From: Adhaeribacter aerolatus
GTDB taxonomy: Bacteria; Bacteroidota; Bacteroidia; Cytophagales; Hymenobacteraceae
Assembly (NCBI RefSeq): GCF_007991635.1
Contig: NZ_BJYS01000002.1
Coordinates: forward strand, 186,001-250,000
Length of the DNA: 64,000 nucleotides
Reading direction: 5' to 3'
Made by a program: the position numbers and the translations under genes. Shown here piece by piece: positions 10,094-19,124 of this stretch (the stretch's first letter is position 1; each line of letters opens with the position of its first letter). A model generated the notes under the pieces. That model was not told the origin of the DNA, ran no database searches, and was given only the letters and a program-made list of their open reading frames with translations.

Positions 10094-12238
10094 ATGAACA
10101 TAAAAAATAAGTTTAACCATATAGCTAAGGCCTCTTTAATAGCCGCCGGACTGCTTTTCCTAAATAATGCACCGGTTTGGGCCCAGGCAAAAAAGATTAC
10201 CCCGGAAACCGGCAGCAAGCAACCGGCACCCGCTCCACAAGGCTTAGCCAAAATAGAACCCGCGCCGGAAAAAGAAGACGATTTTTACAAACTAATTTCC
10301 TTACCGGTACCCGAAGATATTATCTTGGAGGTGGGCGGTATGGCTACTTTGCCCGATGGCAGCCTGGCTGTTTGTACCCGCCGGGGAGAGGTGTGGCTGG
10401 TATCGAACCCAGCCATTTCGGGTAACGCAAGACCTACCTTTAAGCGGTTTGCCTACGGTTTACACGAACCTCTGGGCCTGGCTTACAAAGACGGCGATAT
10501 TTACGTAACGCAACGCAGCGAACTAACCCGTCTGCGCGATTCGGATGGCGATGGCCAAGCTGATTCGTATGATAAAATTTATTCCTGGCCGCTATCGGGT
10601 AATTACCACGAATATTCTTACGGACCTACTTTTCTGCCAAACGGCAATATGCTGGTTACGCTGAATGTGGGCTGGAGTAATAGTTTGGGGCACGGAGTAA
10701 GTTTGGTGCCCTGGCGCGGCTGGGCTTTAGAGATTACGCCAGATGGCCAGATGATACCTTTTGCTATGGGTATGCGTTCGCCGGCCGGTTATGGTTTTAA
10801 CGGCGCGGGCGATTTCTTCTACACCGAAAATCAGGGCGATTGGGTTGGTTCGGGCCGCATTACACACGTAGAAAAAGGCGATTTTGTGGGTAACGCCGAA
10901 AGCCTCCGCTGGACCAGTTTACCCGGATCTCCTATAAGATTAAAGCCCGAAGGTGTACCCAACACCGGCGAACCTTTGTACGATGTAGCTAAGCGCGTAC
11001 CCGAATTAAAAGCACCGGCAGTATGGCTGCCCCACGGAATTCTGGGTATTTCTACCTCCGGTTTACTCAACGACAATACCAAAGGTAAATTCGGACCTTT
11101 CCAGAACCAATTGTTTGTCGGCGACCAGGGACAGAGTAAAATAATGCGCGTAGACCTGGAAAAAGTTAAAGGCGAGTACCAGGGCGTGGTATTTCCTTTT
11201 CGCGAAGGTTTTTCATCGGGGATTCTGCGGCAGGTGTGGGGCAACGATGGCTCCATGTTTGTGGGGATGACGAGCCGGGGCTGGTCTTCTACCGGTAAAG
11301 AATTATTTAGCTTACAACGCTTGGTCTGGACCGGTAAAACGCCTTTCGAAATGAAAACCGTACGCGCTATGCCCGATGGTTTCGAAATAGAATTTACGCA
11401 CCCCGTTGATAAAGCTACCGCAGCCAACCCTGCTTCTTATAAAGTTACCGGCTTTAATTATAAGTACCATGCCAACTACGGTAGCCCGGTTATCAATAAT
11501 GCAGGGTGTCCTATCCGGGGCGTAGTGGTTTCGGAAGATGGCCGCAAAGTGCGCCTGGCAGTAGATGCGTTGCGCCTGGGGTATATTCATGAGATCACGG
11601 CTGAGGGTATAAAGTCTAATAATGGCAGGCCTTTGCTGCACAACGTAGGTTACTATACGCTGAACAACTTGCCAGATGGCGAAAAATTAACCCTAACAGC
11701 TTCTACGGCCGGTCACGACCATGCGGCTATGGTGGCAGCAGCCCGCAAGCCAGCACCGCAGAAAGCAGCTCCGGCAACAAACGCCAAATCTGCTGCCAGT
11801 AGCACTGCAACCCGCACCACCGCAAAACGCCTGACTTCACCCCCGGCTGCCTGGAACGGCGAAGCTGATTATACCATTAATATTGGTACTAAGCCAGGCC
11901 TCAAGTTTGAGCCGTCGCAGTTTCAGGTTAAAGCCGGCAGCAAAGTAAAAGTGGTTTTTATTAATGACGATGATATGCTGCACAACTTTGTGGTAGTAAT
12001 GCCCGGAACGGCCATTCAGGTAGGGGAGCAGGCCATGAAGTTAGGCCTAGAAGGCCAGCAGAAAAATTATATTCCCAACACGGATAAGGTGCTTTACCAT
12101 ACTATTCTGCTGCAACCTAATACCACCGAAACTATTTACTTCACGGCTCCGGATAAGCCCGGCGAATACACTTATGTATGTACCGTTCCCGGCCATTTTT
12201 ACGTGATGCAGGGCACGATGAAAGTAGTAGGTCGATAA
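10094..12238 (+). CDS. Propeller protein with C-terminal azurin-type copper domain
   Basis: 714 residues from the ATG at 10094; an in-frame TTG at 10079 is possible but would lengthen the n-region without need. A Sec signal peptide ends near VWAQA. Residues about 60-420 form a sugar-dehydrogenase/NHL-like beta-propeller (GGMATLPDGSLAVCTRRGE, WLPHGILGIS, FVGDQGQSKIMRV). An Ala/Thr-rich linker (about 545-585) leads to a cupredoxin domain with all four azurin ligands at the right spacing: His630 (LHNF), Cys696, His701 (CTVPGH) and Met705. The family role is blue-copper electron transfer. I infer that the propeller oxidises or binds a sugar-derived ligand and hands electrons to copper. It pairs with the DUF1080 gene upstream. 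Confidence 0.88.
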   Translation: MNIKNKFNHIAKASLIAAGLLFLNNAPVWAQAKKITPETGSKQPAPAPQGLAKIEPAPEKEDDFYKLISLPVPEDIILEVGGMATLPDGSLAVCTRRGEVWLVSNPAISGNARPTFKRFAYGLHEPLGLAYKDGDIYVTQRSELTRLRDSDGDGQADSYDKIYSWPLSGNYHEYSYGPTFLPNGNMLVTLNVGWSNSLGHGVSLVPWRGWALEITPDGQMIPFAMGMRSPAGYGFNGAGDFFYTENQGDWVGSGRITHVEKGDFVGNAESLRWTSLPGSPIRLKPEGVPNTGEPLYDVAKRVPELKAPAVWLPHGILGISTSGLLNDNTKGKFGPFQNQLFVGDQGQSKIMRVDLEKVKGEYQGVVFPFREGFSSGILRQVWGNDGSMFVGMTSRGWSSTGKELFSLQRLVWTGKTPFEMKTVRAMPDGFEIEFTHPVDKATAANPASYKVTGFNYKYHANYGSPVINNAGCPIRGVVVSEDGRKVRLAVDALRLGYIHEITAEGIKSNNGRPLLHNVGYYTLNNLPDGEKLTLTASTAGHDHAAMVAAARKPAPQKAAPATNAKSAASSTATRTTAKRLTSPPAAWNGEADYTINIGTKPGLKFEPSQFQVKAGSKVKVVFINDDDMLHNFVVVMPGTAIQVGEQAMKLGLEGQQKNYIPNTDKVLYHTILLQPNTTETIYFTAPDKPGEYTYVCTVPGHFYVMQGTMKVVGR

Positions 12239-12288
12239 TGGTTAAGTTAAAAGAAAAATTGCTTTAAGCAATTTCTGAGTTAAATAAT

Positions 12289-12335
12289 AAAAGGCATAAC
12301 TGGTATATTAATCCGGTTTATGCCTTTTCTTTTAA
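12289..12335 (+). terminator. Rho-independent terminator
   Basis: An 11-bp stem (12289-12299 with 12318-12328) followed by a T-rich run, about 50 bases after the azurin-propeller gene. It closes the DUF1080/azurin operon. Confidence 0.75.
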
Positions 12336-12416
12336 ATAAAGCTGCTGATAACCTCATTTTTGCTATTGTTTAAATGGGGGCATTTGTAAACAGGTGCTGC
12401 TTTTGTGATTACGATT

Positions 12417-12752
12417 TTAGCCGGTATAAATAATTACATTTACGCCGGCTATGGCTTTGTATTCCCAGGGTTTTACATCAGTTAAGCTGGTCAGGCGCAG
12501 GTCTATGCCGGCAACGGAACCTAAGGCATCCATTTGCTTCGCCAGTTCTATCAATTATTTATTTGCTTCAATGCCGTAGAAATAAGCCGAGCCCATCTCC
12601 ATGCCGGCGTCTTTGTCTATTGATTTTAGTTCCGAATTAACTTTTACGTTTTGGGCCAAGGTATCTGCGAAAGCAGTGTTTACGCCACCCACCGATAATG
12701 CTGCGGCCAGAGAAGCACTTCTCCTAATAAAATCCCTGCGGTTTTCCTTCAT
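12417..12752 (-). pseudogene. Tat-signal protein remnant split by an in-frame stop
   Basis: The ATG at 12752 opens a twin-arginine signal (NRRDFIRR) and 65 codons ending in TAA at 12555-12557. The same frame then continues for 45 protein-like residues (LIELAKQMDALG..., KPWEYKAIAGV) to a second TAA at 12417. A single C-to-T change (CAA to TAA) would explain the break. The joined product is only 110 residues and ends abruptly, so the 3' part of the gene is probably also lost. The AKQMDALG and KPWEYKAI pieces faintly recall TIM-barrel sugar isomerase/dehydratase families, which would fit the sugar-acid genes next door, but I cannot assign it. The short front frame could still be expressed as an exported peptide. 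Confidence 0.6.
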
Positions 12753-13148
12753 TCCTACTGGATTAATTTATTCTTAATACCTGTTTTACTTTCTGATTCT
12801 TCCGGAAAAAGATAAGAGTATATTTAAATTACCTGATTTTTAGAGTAACACCAGATAATTTGATTGTGTTTCTAAGATTTCAACTTTAAAATACGAATAT
12901 CTGCCATTCACCAAACGCTTTCATTTTTAGGTAATTAAACCATCATAAAAAAAATAGAGGTAGTTCTTGTTTAATTGACAAAAAGTATTCACCTTATAAG
13001 GAGTTTAATATTTAACATCCCACTTACTCTTATTTATTATTTATTAACCGGTTGGTAAATCTGTACTCAAACGTGGGATTTAACATTCCGCTTATTCTTG
13101 TTAATATCCACCAGGTTTAATTGTTTACCTCGCTTAATTATTGTTGAA
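12753..13148. other. AT-rich intergenic region with a degenerate direct repeat
   Basis: About 400 bases between the remnant and the first rraA-like gene. The stretch from 13011 (TTTAACATCCCACTTACTCT) recurs about 68 bases later from 13079 (TTTAACATTCCGCTTATTCT), with roughly 21 of 27 positions alike. The pair could be a regulator-binding repeat, but nothing else supports that. Confidence 0.4.
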
Positions 13149-14093
13149 ATGAACTATATAAATTATTGCCTCTTATTTTTTAGTCTTTTGGGAGCGGCTT
13201 TTCAGGCGCAGGCGCAGCAGATTTCGAAAGAAGAGCTTTTGTTTATGACCCCCGACTGGAAAGGCGAACGGTTTCCGGATGGCCGGCCTAAGGTGCCGGA
13301 TGCGCTGCTTAAACGCATGAAGCTGGTGACGCACGAGGAAGCCTGGGCAGTGATGAAAGGAGAGGGTTACCGCTATCAGTATGCCGAAGGCTGGCAGGTT
13401 ATAAACCCCGACAGTGTGCTGGTGGGCCGGGCCTTAACAGCCACTTTTATGCCGGGCCGGCCCGATTTGCACCGGGTAACCGACGAGAAAGGCCATAAGA
13501 AAGACGGTCGCGTAAAATCTCAGAATTCCTGGCCCATCGATATGCTGGTGAAAGGCGACGTGTACGTGGTAGATCAGTTTGGCGCACACCTGGATGGGCC
13601 TACTATTGGTGATAATCTGGGTAATTCTATTTATGCTAAAACGGGCAACGGCATTGTGTACGAAGGCGCCCTCCGGGATATTGCCGGCTTAAAGGAGTTA
13701 GGCTCTTTTACTTCTTTTTATCGGAGTTATCACCCATCGCACCATAACCCGCAAGGCGATTTGAATACTACGTTGGTAGGAATAAACCGGCCGACGCGCA
13801 TTGGCGGGGCAATGGTGCTGCCTGGCGACATTGTGCTGGGCCGCGACGGCGGCGTCTCTTTTATTCCCCCGTATTTGGTCGAGAAAGTAGTAAAAACCTC
13901 GGAAGTAGTAAGGCTGCGCGATATGTTCGGGCACCAGCGGTTGCGGGAACAAAAATATACCCCCGGCCAGATCGATACCCGCTGGTCCGATGAAATTGAA
14001 AAAGATTTCTCGAAATGGCTGAACGAGCACATTGATAAATTACCGGTGCCCAAAGCGCAGATTCAGGAGCTTTTAAAAACCCGAACCTGGTAA
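13149..14093 (+). CDS. Exported RraA/HMG-aldolase-family protein 1
   Basis: 314 residues from the ATG at 13149, which opens a Sec signal peptide (NYINYCLLFFSLLGAA, cleavage near AQAQQ); an upstream TTG would mask it. The centre matches the RraA family, which includes 4-hydroxy-4-methyl-2-oxoglutarate and oxaloacetate-type aldolases: KGDVYVVDQFG, GDNLGNSIYAKTGNGIVYEG and the Arg-Asp pair at 176-177 that binds substrate and metal in aldolases of this family. Compared with the usual 160-220 residues it carries an N-terminal block (TPDWKGERFPDGRPKVPD) and a C-terminal tail, both shared with two paralogues downstream. The signal peptide is odd for a family that is normally cytoplasmic. I infer a periplasmic lyase acting on the product of the adjacent enolase-family dehydratase. 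Confidence 0.85.
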   Translation: MNYINYCLLFFSLLGAAFQAQAQQISKEELLFMTPDWKGERFPDGRPKVPDALLKRMKLVTHEEAWAVMKGEGYRYQYAEGWQVINPDSVLVGRALTATFMPGRPDLHRVTDEKGHKKDGRVKSQNSWPIDMLVKGDVYVVDQFGAHLDGPTIGDNLGNSIYAKTGNGIVYEGALRDIAGLKELGSFTSFYRSYHPSHHNPQGDLNTTLVGINRPTRIGGAMVLPGDIVLGRDGGVSFIPPYLVEKVVKTSEVVRLRDMFGHQRLREQKYTPGQIDTRWSDEIEKDFSKWLNEHIDKLPVPKAQIQELLKTRTW

Positions 14094-14169
14094 TCTTTAA
14101 ATATAGTACCCAACTACACTGTTTTTAATTTCCACCCAATAGTCGCTTCACTAAACTAAATTCAAACTT

Positions 14170-15453
14170 ATGTCAGATAAATTTACTCGTCGTTCCTTCC
14201 TCTCCAAAGCTGCTTTAACCGGAGCATTAGGTGCTTCTGCTCTATCTGGCTATGGCCAGGGTTTGGTTAATGCCGTAGGAAACGCGCCCCGTTTATCGGC
14301 CCCCACCGACCTGAAAATTACCGATGTAAAATGCGGCTACTTGCAGAACCGGGGCAGTATGTTTGTGAAAATACATACCAACCAGGGCATTTGGGGTTGC
14401 GGCGAAGGGGTAGATGCTATTGCCGGAACATACCACTTAGTTAAGCGGTTTGGCGAGCGACTCCGGGGGCAAAGTCCGCTGAATGTGCACCGTTTATTCG
14501 AAGATATCCGGAAATCAGGTTTTTTTGCCGGTGCGCAATCCGGGGTATATATTGCCGTATTGTCGGCTATAGAAACCGCTTTGTGGGATTTGGCGGGCAA
14601 GGCCCTGAACATGCCAGTTTACCAGTTGCTGGGCGGAAAATTCCGTGATCGAATCCGGGTTTATTGCGATACTGCTCTTTACACGGCCCGGAACCCCAAG
14701 CCGGAAGATTATGCTAAAGCCGCCCGGGGAGCGGTTAAAATGGGGTTTAACGCCGTAAAATTTGATATTGACCAGGGCAACGACCCCAATAAATACGACA
14801 CCTTTAACTGGACGGCCAACCCAGCGGAACTAAAGCGGATGTACGATTCTATTGCAGCAGTCCGGAAAGAAGTAGGGCCCAATATTGATATTTGCGTGGA
14901 TATGCACGGGCGCTACGATTTACCCACCGGCCACAAAGTAGCCCAAATGATGGAGCCTTTAAATCTGATGTGGCTGGAAGAACCGGTACCAGCCGAGAAT
15001 GTAGAAGCCTATAAATTAATCGCCGATTCCACTACCACGCCCATTTGTGCCGGCGAAAACCAATATTTAGCTTATGGCTTCCGGCGGATGCTGGAAATTG
15101 GGGCCGTAGATATTGTAATGCCCGATTTACAAAAGGCTGGTGGTTTAGGAGAAGGTCAGCGCATTGCCAACCTGGCCAATTTGTATTATGTTCCTTTTGC
15201 ACCCCACATGGTGGCTTCTTACTTAGGCGCTATGGCCGCCTGTCACGTATGCGCCTCGGTTCCTAATTTTTTAATTCTGGAGTGGCAGATTTATTTCCAT
15301 ACCGACCCGATGTTTAAAGAAATTGTAACTTTTGAGGGTGAGATGGTGAAGGACGGCTTCATTCGCTTATCGGAAAAACCGGGCATCGGGGTGGAAATTA
15401 ACGAAGAAGGTATGCGAAAGTATGCCGCCAAGGATATTCCTTTCTTTGTTTAA
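14170..15453 (+). CDS. Tat-exported enolase-superfamily dehydratase 1
   Basis: 427 residues. The twin arginine at residues 7-8 (TRRSFLSK) and a hydrophobic segment to about residue 30 indicate Tat export. The rest is a mandelate racemase/muconate lactonizing enzyme barrel: metal ligands Asp244 (CVDMHG), Glu270 (WLEEP) and Glu296 (CAGEN), with His246 two residues after the first ligand and His346 (FAPHM). That His/His layout is the one used by D-galactonate dehydratase and other sugar-acid dehydratases of the superfamily, so dehydration of an aldonic or uronic acid is the best guess. The KxK of racemases reads Lys197-Phe-Asp199 here. It sits 76 bases after rraA-like gene 1, fitting a dehydratase-aldolase pair. 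Confidence 0.88.
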   Translation: MSDKFTRRSFLSKAALTGALGASALSGYGQGLVNAVGNAPRLSAPTDLKITDVKCGYLQNRGSMFVKIHTNQGIWGCGEGVDAIAGTYHLVKRFGERLRGQSPLNVHRLFEDIRKSGFFAGAQSGVYIAVLSAIETALWDLAGKALNMPVYQLLGGKFRDRIRVYCDTALYTARNPKPEDYAKAARGAVKMGFNAVKFDIDQGNDPNKYDTFNWTANPAELKRMYDSIAAVRKEVGPNIDICVDMHGRYDLPTGHKVAQMMEPLNLMWLEEPVPAENVEAYKLIADSTTTPICAGENQYLAYGFRRMLEIGAVDIVMPDLQKAGGLGEGQRIANLANLYYVPFAPHMVASYLGAMAACHVCASVPNFLILEWQIYFHTDPMFKEIVTFEGEMVKDGFIRLSEKPGIGVEINEEGMRKYAAKDIPFFV

Positions 15454-15637
15454 AGGTTAGCTGCTCTTTGGCGGCCAGCCGGTAATTTTATAAAGGCAGC
15501 CAGGCAAAATAGATACCCTGTGCAAGCTTCTTATTATTGTCTGGTATAAGAAAGCATATTTTGTAAATACCGCTGTAAAAATAAAAAAAATGTATTGATA
15601 ATCAATCTGTTATATAGTAATAAATTATGTAAAAATT

Positions 15638-15668
15638 GTTGTGTAAACAATATAATATTTTATATTTG
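15638..15668 (+). promoter_or_regulatory. Strong -33/-7 promoter for the SusC/SusD operon
   Basis: GTTG at 15638-15641, a 19-base spacer, then TATATTTG at 15661-15668, a full match to the Bacteroidota -7 consensus. The predicted start near 15675 lies about 300 bases upstream of the susC ATG. Confidence 0.65.
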
Positions 15669-15765
15669 GTGAGTATTAATTTGTATAGAAACCAAGTAGT
15701 ATTATAAGCGATGTTACCGGCTAACAATACTATATAAAGAGTAACTTAACCCTGAGTTGTTTTTT

Positions 15766-15790
15766 TGAATAAACACGACCTGTTTATTCA
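15766..15790 (+). promoter_or_regulatory. Leader hairpin upstream of SusC
   Basis: A perfect 9-bp stem with a 7-base loop, preceded by a run of seven T and followed by TTTATCTTTT. It lies about 90 bases after the predicted transcription start. It could work as an attenuator or as a terminator of a short leader RNA; function is unproven. Confidence 0.4.
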
Positions 15791-15981
15791 TTTATCTTTT
15801 AATTATTGCTTCTATCTGTGGTTTCTTATTACCTGTGCAGTAAATTCTGATTACGGTCATAAGAAACAGAAATTCAATATTTAAATAAATCATGATTGTA
15901 TAACTAATTAGTTATTAATTATTTACTTAAATAAAATCGCTGATTACACTTTATCCACCCAAAATTAATTCATTAAAACTT

Positions 15982-18900
15982 ATGAGAAACCTCCGACTCA
16001 TTTTCTGTTTGCTTTCCATTTGGCTAGGCTTGCTGCAAGCAATAAACGCCCAAGCACAGAATCAGATAACAGGTAAAGTAACTTCTGCTGCCGGAGAAGT
16101 GCTTCCTGGGGTAACTGTACTTTTAAAAGGCACCAGCAATGGTACCACCACCAATGCCAATGGTACTTATACCTTAAGTGTTCCGGTTACCAGCGGTACC
16201 CTGGTATTTTCGTTTATTGGGTATACCACCCTCGAAAGAAATTTTTCCCAACCCGGCACCTTGAATGTAACTTTAGCGACCGATGTTAAAGCTCTTGATG
16301 AAGTAGTTGTAACGGCACTGGGCATTAAGCGGGAAGCTAAGAAGCTGGGTTATGCCACCTCCACCGTAAGTACCGAGCAAATAACAACCACCCGTACCAC
16401 CAACGTAGGCAATAGTCTGGTTGGGAAAGTAGCCGGGTTAAACGTGCAGGCGCCGCCAACCGGGGCCGGCGGTTCCTCTAAAATCCGGATTCGTGGGCAA
16501 TCGTCGTTTGGCGGTAATAATTCGCCTTTAATTATTGTAAACGGTGTTCCGATAAATAACTCGGCGGGCGGTTTAGCCAACAATGCCGGAGTGGGTTTTG
16601 CTGGTGAAGCCAGAACCGATACCGGGGATGGATTACAGAGTATCAACCCTGATGATATTGAATCGATGACCGTACTGAAAGGAGCTGCGGCGGCTGCACT
16701 ATATGGTTTCCGGGCAAAAGACGGAGCTATTATTATTACTACCAAATCCGGCAAAGGCCAGGTTGGTATCGGGGTTGAACTTAATTCTAATTTCCAGGCC
16801 GACGAAGCCTTAGATTATACAGATTTTCAGTATGTGTATGGCCAGGGTGAAGGAGGCAAACGCCCGGCAACCGTGAGTGACGCGCGCAGTTCCGGGGTTT
16901 TTAGTTTTGGTGAAAAGTTTGATGGACAGCCAACGATTGCCCACGACGGTGAGCTGCACCCTTACAGCCCTAATAAAAACCGGGTAAAAGATTTTTACCG
17001 GACCGGCACCACCTGGACCAATTCCGTTGCTTTATCTGGCGGCAGCGAAAAAGGAAATTTCCGGTTATCGTTTGCCAATACCGATGCTAATGGTATTATT
17101 CCCAACTCCGACTTCCATAAGAAAATATTAAACTTCGGTTTAAATTATAACCTGAGTGAAAAGTTATCGGCCCAGTTAAATGCCAATTATTCAAATGAAT
17201 ACAGTAAAAACCCACCCGTTGTGGTGCAGCAGGATTATAACATAAACCAGACACTTTATACCTTGGCCAACAGCATTGATGTAAAATGGCTGGAAGCGGC
17301 TTATGTTAACCCTGCTACGGGTAACGAAATAAACCCGGCCCGTTTTACCAACCGTACCAACCCCTACTGGACCATTAACAAACGCCTGGAAGAAAACCGT
17401 AGGGACCGGATTTTTGGTAATGCTTCGGTTCGGTACCAGTTTGCTCCTTGGTTATATGCCCAGGGCCGCATTGGTCAGGATTATTTTACCAATCCTTATA
17501 ATGCTAACCGCCCCACCGGTACGGCCTTTTTAGGAGGGGCCACTACCGGTTTTAACGGCAATTTTTATCAGAGTGCCAGTACATTCCGGGAGCGGAACCT
17601 GGACTTCCTGGTAGGTGCCAATAAAACTTTTGGCGATTTTGGCATTGATGCCACCTTTGGCGGCAACACCATGGACCAGAAAGCAGACCGCTTAGGTACT
17701 TCGGTTACTAATTTCTATGTGCGCGATTTGTATACCATTGGTAACGGACAGATAAAGGAACCTAATTATAGTTTTTCGCATAAGCGGGTAAATTCGCTCT
17801 ACGGTACCGTCGATTTCTCTTTCCGGAATTTTTTGTTTTTGAACGTAACCGGCCGCAACGATTGGTTCTCAACCCTGAACCCGGAGTCGAACAGTTATTT
17901 GTACCCTTCTGTTAGTTCCAGCTTTGTGTTCAGCCAGGCTTTCGGTACGTTGCCAGCCTGGTTAAACTATGGTAAAGTACGTGCGGCTTATGCCGAAGTG
18001 GGAGGTGATACGGATCCGTATACCAATGCCCTTTTTTATTCTTTGAATGCTAATCCGTTCGGCCCTAATAATATAGCTTTAGGTAATATTTCCGGCTCGG
18101 TTAGTCCTAATCCAAATCTGCGACCTTTAAAAGTAAAAGAGGCAGAGGCCGGTCTGGAATTAAAAACCCTGGATAACCGGATTAACCTGGACTTGGCGGT
18201 TTACCGCAAAAACACGGTAGACGAAATTCTGAACGTAGATATTTCCAATGCCTCGGGATATAGCCAAACCAAAGTAAACGTAGGTAAATTAAGAAACCAG
18301 GGGGTAGAAATGCTGTTAAGCCTGGTGCCCGTACGTACCGAAAACTTAAACTGGGAAAGTGCCTTTAACTTAACCGTTAATAAGAGCAAGGTAATACAAC
18401 TGGCTAATAACCAGCAACGGTTCGATACCGGTACCGGCGAGTTTATAGGTATTGTTTCACACGAAGTAGGTCAGCCGCTGGCTTCGGTGCGCGGTTTCGA
18501 TTACAAGCGCGATGAGCAGGGCCGGATTATTACCTCGGCAGGTCGTTTTTTACAAGGTGACCTGGTAACTTACGGCAGTGCCGTTCCTACCCATACCGGC
18601 GGCTGGCTTAATACGCTTACCTATAAAGGTATCCGGCTGTTTGCCCAAATCGATTTCAAAGCAGGTCATAAACTGATTTCAAACTCCAATTTTAACTGGT
18701 ATCGTCACGGTCTGCACCAGGCTTCTTTAGTAGGTCGCGAAGAAGGGGTGGTAATGGATGCGGTTAATGCCAATGGGTCCCCCAATACCACGTCGGTTCC
18801 GGTTCAGGATTTTTATACCTTATACCGGGGTACCAGCGTAGCCACGCCTTTTGTGTATAATGCCAGCTTCGTAAGGTGGCGTACCGTTTCGTTAGGTTAT

Positions 18901-19104
18901 GACTTGTCGCGGTTTGTAAATAAATCCTTTGTTAAAGGATTAAGTATGAATCTGTTTGTAAACAATGTACTGATTATCAAAAAATATGTTGACAATCTTG
19001 ATCCGGAATCGCAGTATTCTGCTTCTGACGCCCTGAACGGTCTGGAATCGCATTCGCTTCCTACTACCCGCAGCTACGGATTAAATGTTAATGTTAAGTT
19101 ATAA
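15982..19104 (+). CDS. SusC/RagA-family TonB-dependent receptor
   Basis: 1040 residues. A Sec signal peptide (ending near NAQAQ) is followed by a carboxypeptidase-regulatory-like domain at about 28-112 (ITGKVTSAAGEVLPGVTVLLKG), the sequence LDEVVVTALGI, which is typical of the SusC TonB-box/plug junction, the plug domain (about 120-260; KIRIRGQSSFGG, VLKGAAAAALYG) and a 22-strand barrel ending in a short aromatic/hydrophobic strand (NVNVKL). The protein imports a ligand across the outer membrane together with the SusD-like lipoprotein encoded 20 bases downstream. The flanking enolase and RraA-like genes suggest an acidic sugar or a related oligomer. There is no anti-sigma/ECF sigma pair nearby, so regulation probably acts at the promoter and long leader. 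Confidence 0.95.
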   Translation: MRNLRLIFCLLSIWLGLLQAINAQAQNQITGKVTSAAGEVLPGVTVLLKGTSNGTTTNANGTYTLSVPVTSGTLVFSFIGYTTLERNFSQPGTLNVTLATDVKALDEVVVTALGIKREAKKLGYATSTVSTEQITTTRTTNVGNSLVGKVAGLNVQAPPTGAGGSSKIRIRGQSSFGGNNSPLIIVNGVPINNSAGGLANNAGVGFAGEARTDTGDGLQSINPDDIESMTVLKGAAAAALYGFRAKDGAIIITTKSGKGQVGIGVELNSNFQADEALDYTDFQYVYGQGEGGKRPATVSDARSSGVFSFGEKFDGQPTIAHDGELHPYSPNKNRVKDFYRTGTTWTNSVALSGGSEKGNFRLSFANTDANGIIPNSDFHKKILNFGLNYNLSEKLSAQLNANYSNEYSKNPPVVVQQDYNINQTLYTLANSIDVKWLEAAYVNPATGNEINPARFTNRTNPYWTINKRLEENRRDRIFGNASVRYQFAPWLYAQGRIGQDYFTNPYNANRPTGTAFLGGATTGFNGNFYQSASTFRERNLDFLVGANKTFGDFGIDATFGGNTMDQKADRLGTSVTNFYVRDLYTIGNGQIKEPNYSFSHKRVNSLYGTVDFSFRNFLFLNVTGRNDWFSTLNPESNSYLYPSVSSSFVFSQAFGTLPAWLNYGKVRAAYAEVGGDTDPYTNALFYSLNANPFGPNNIALGNISGSVSPNPNLRPLKVKEAEAGLELKTLDNRINLDLAVYRKNTVDEILNVDISNASGYSQTKVNVGKLRNQGVEMLLSLVPVRTENLNWESAFNLTVNKSKVIQLANNQQRFDTGTGEFIGIVSHEVGQPLASVRGFDYKRDEQGRIITSAGRFLQGDLVTYGSAVPTHTGGWLNTLTYKGIRLFAQIDFKAGHKLISNSNFNWYRHGLHQASLVGREEGVVMDAVNANGSPNTTSVPVQDFYTLYRGTSVATPFVYNASFVRWRTVSLGYDLSRFVNKSFVKGLSMNLFVNNVLIIKKYVDNLDPESQYSASDALNGLESHSLPTTRSYGLNVNVKL

Positions 19105-19124
19105 TCACCTTTAAGCTAAATTTC

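Larger units (their letters stand above)
15454..15981. other. Long leader region before the SusC gene
   Basis: 528 AT-rich bases without a gene. They hold the promoter at 15638-15668 and so an mRNA leader of about 300 bases before susC. Within the leader, 15766-15774 and 15782-15790 form a perfect 9-bp hairpin (TGAATAAAC / GTTTATTCA) with T-rich flanks on both sides. This could be a processing or attenuation structure or a small RNA terminator. Confidence 0.5.

Noticed and set aside
10831-11427. 198-codon minus-strand frame
   Set aside because: Antisense to the propeller/azurin gene; no family resemblance.
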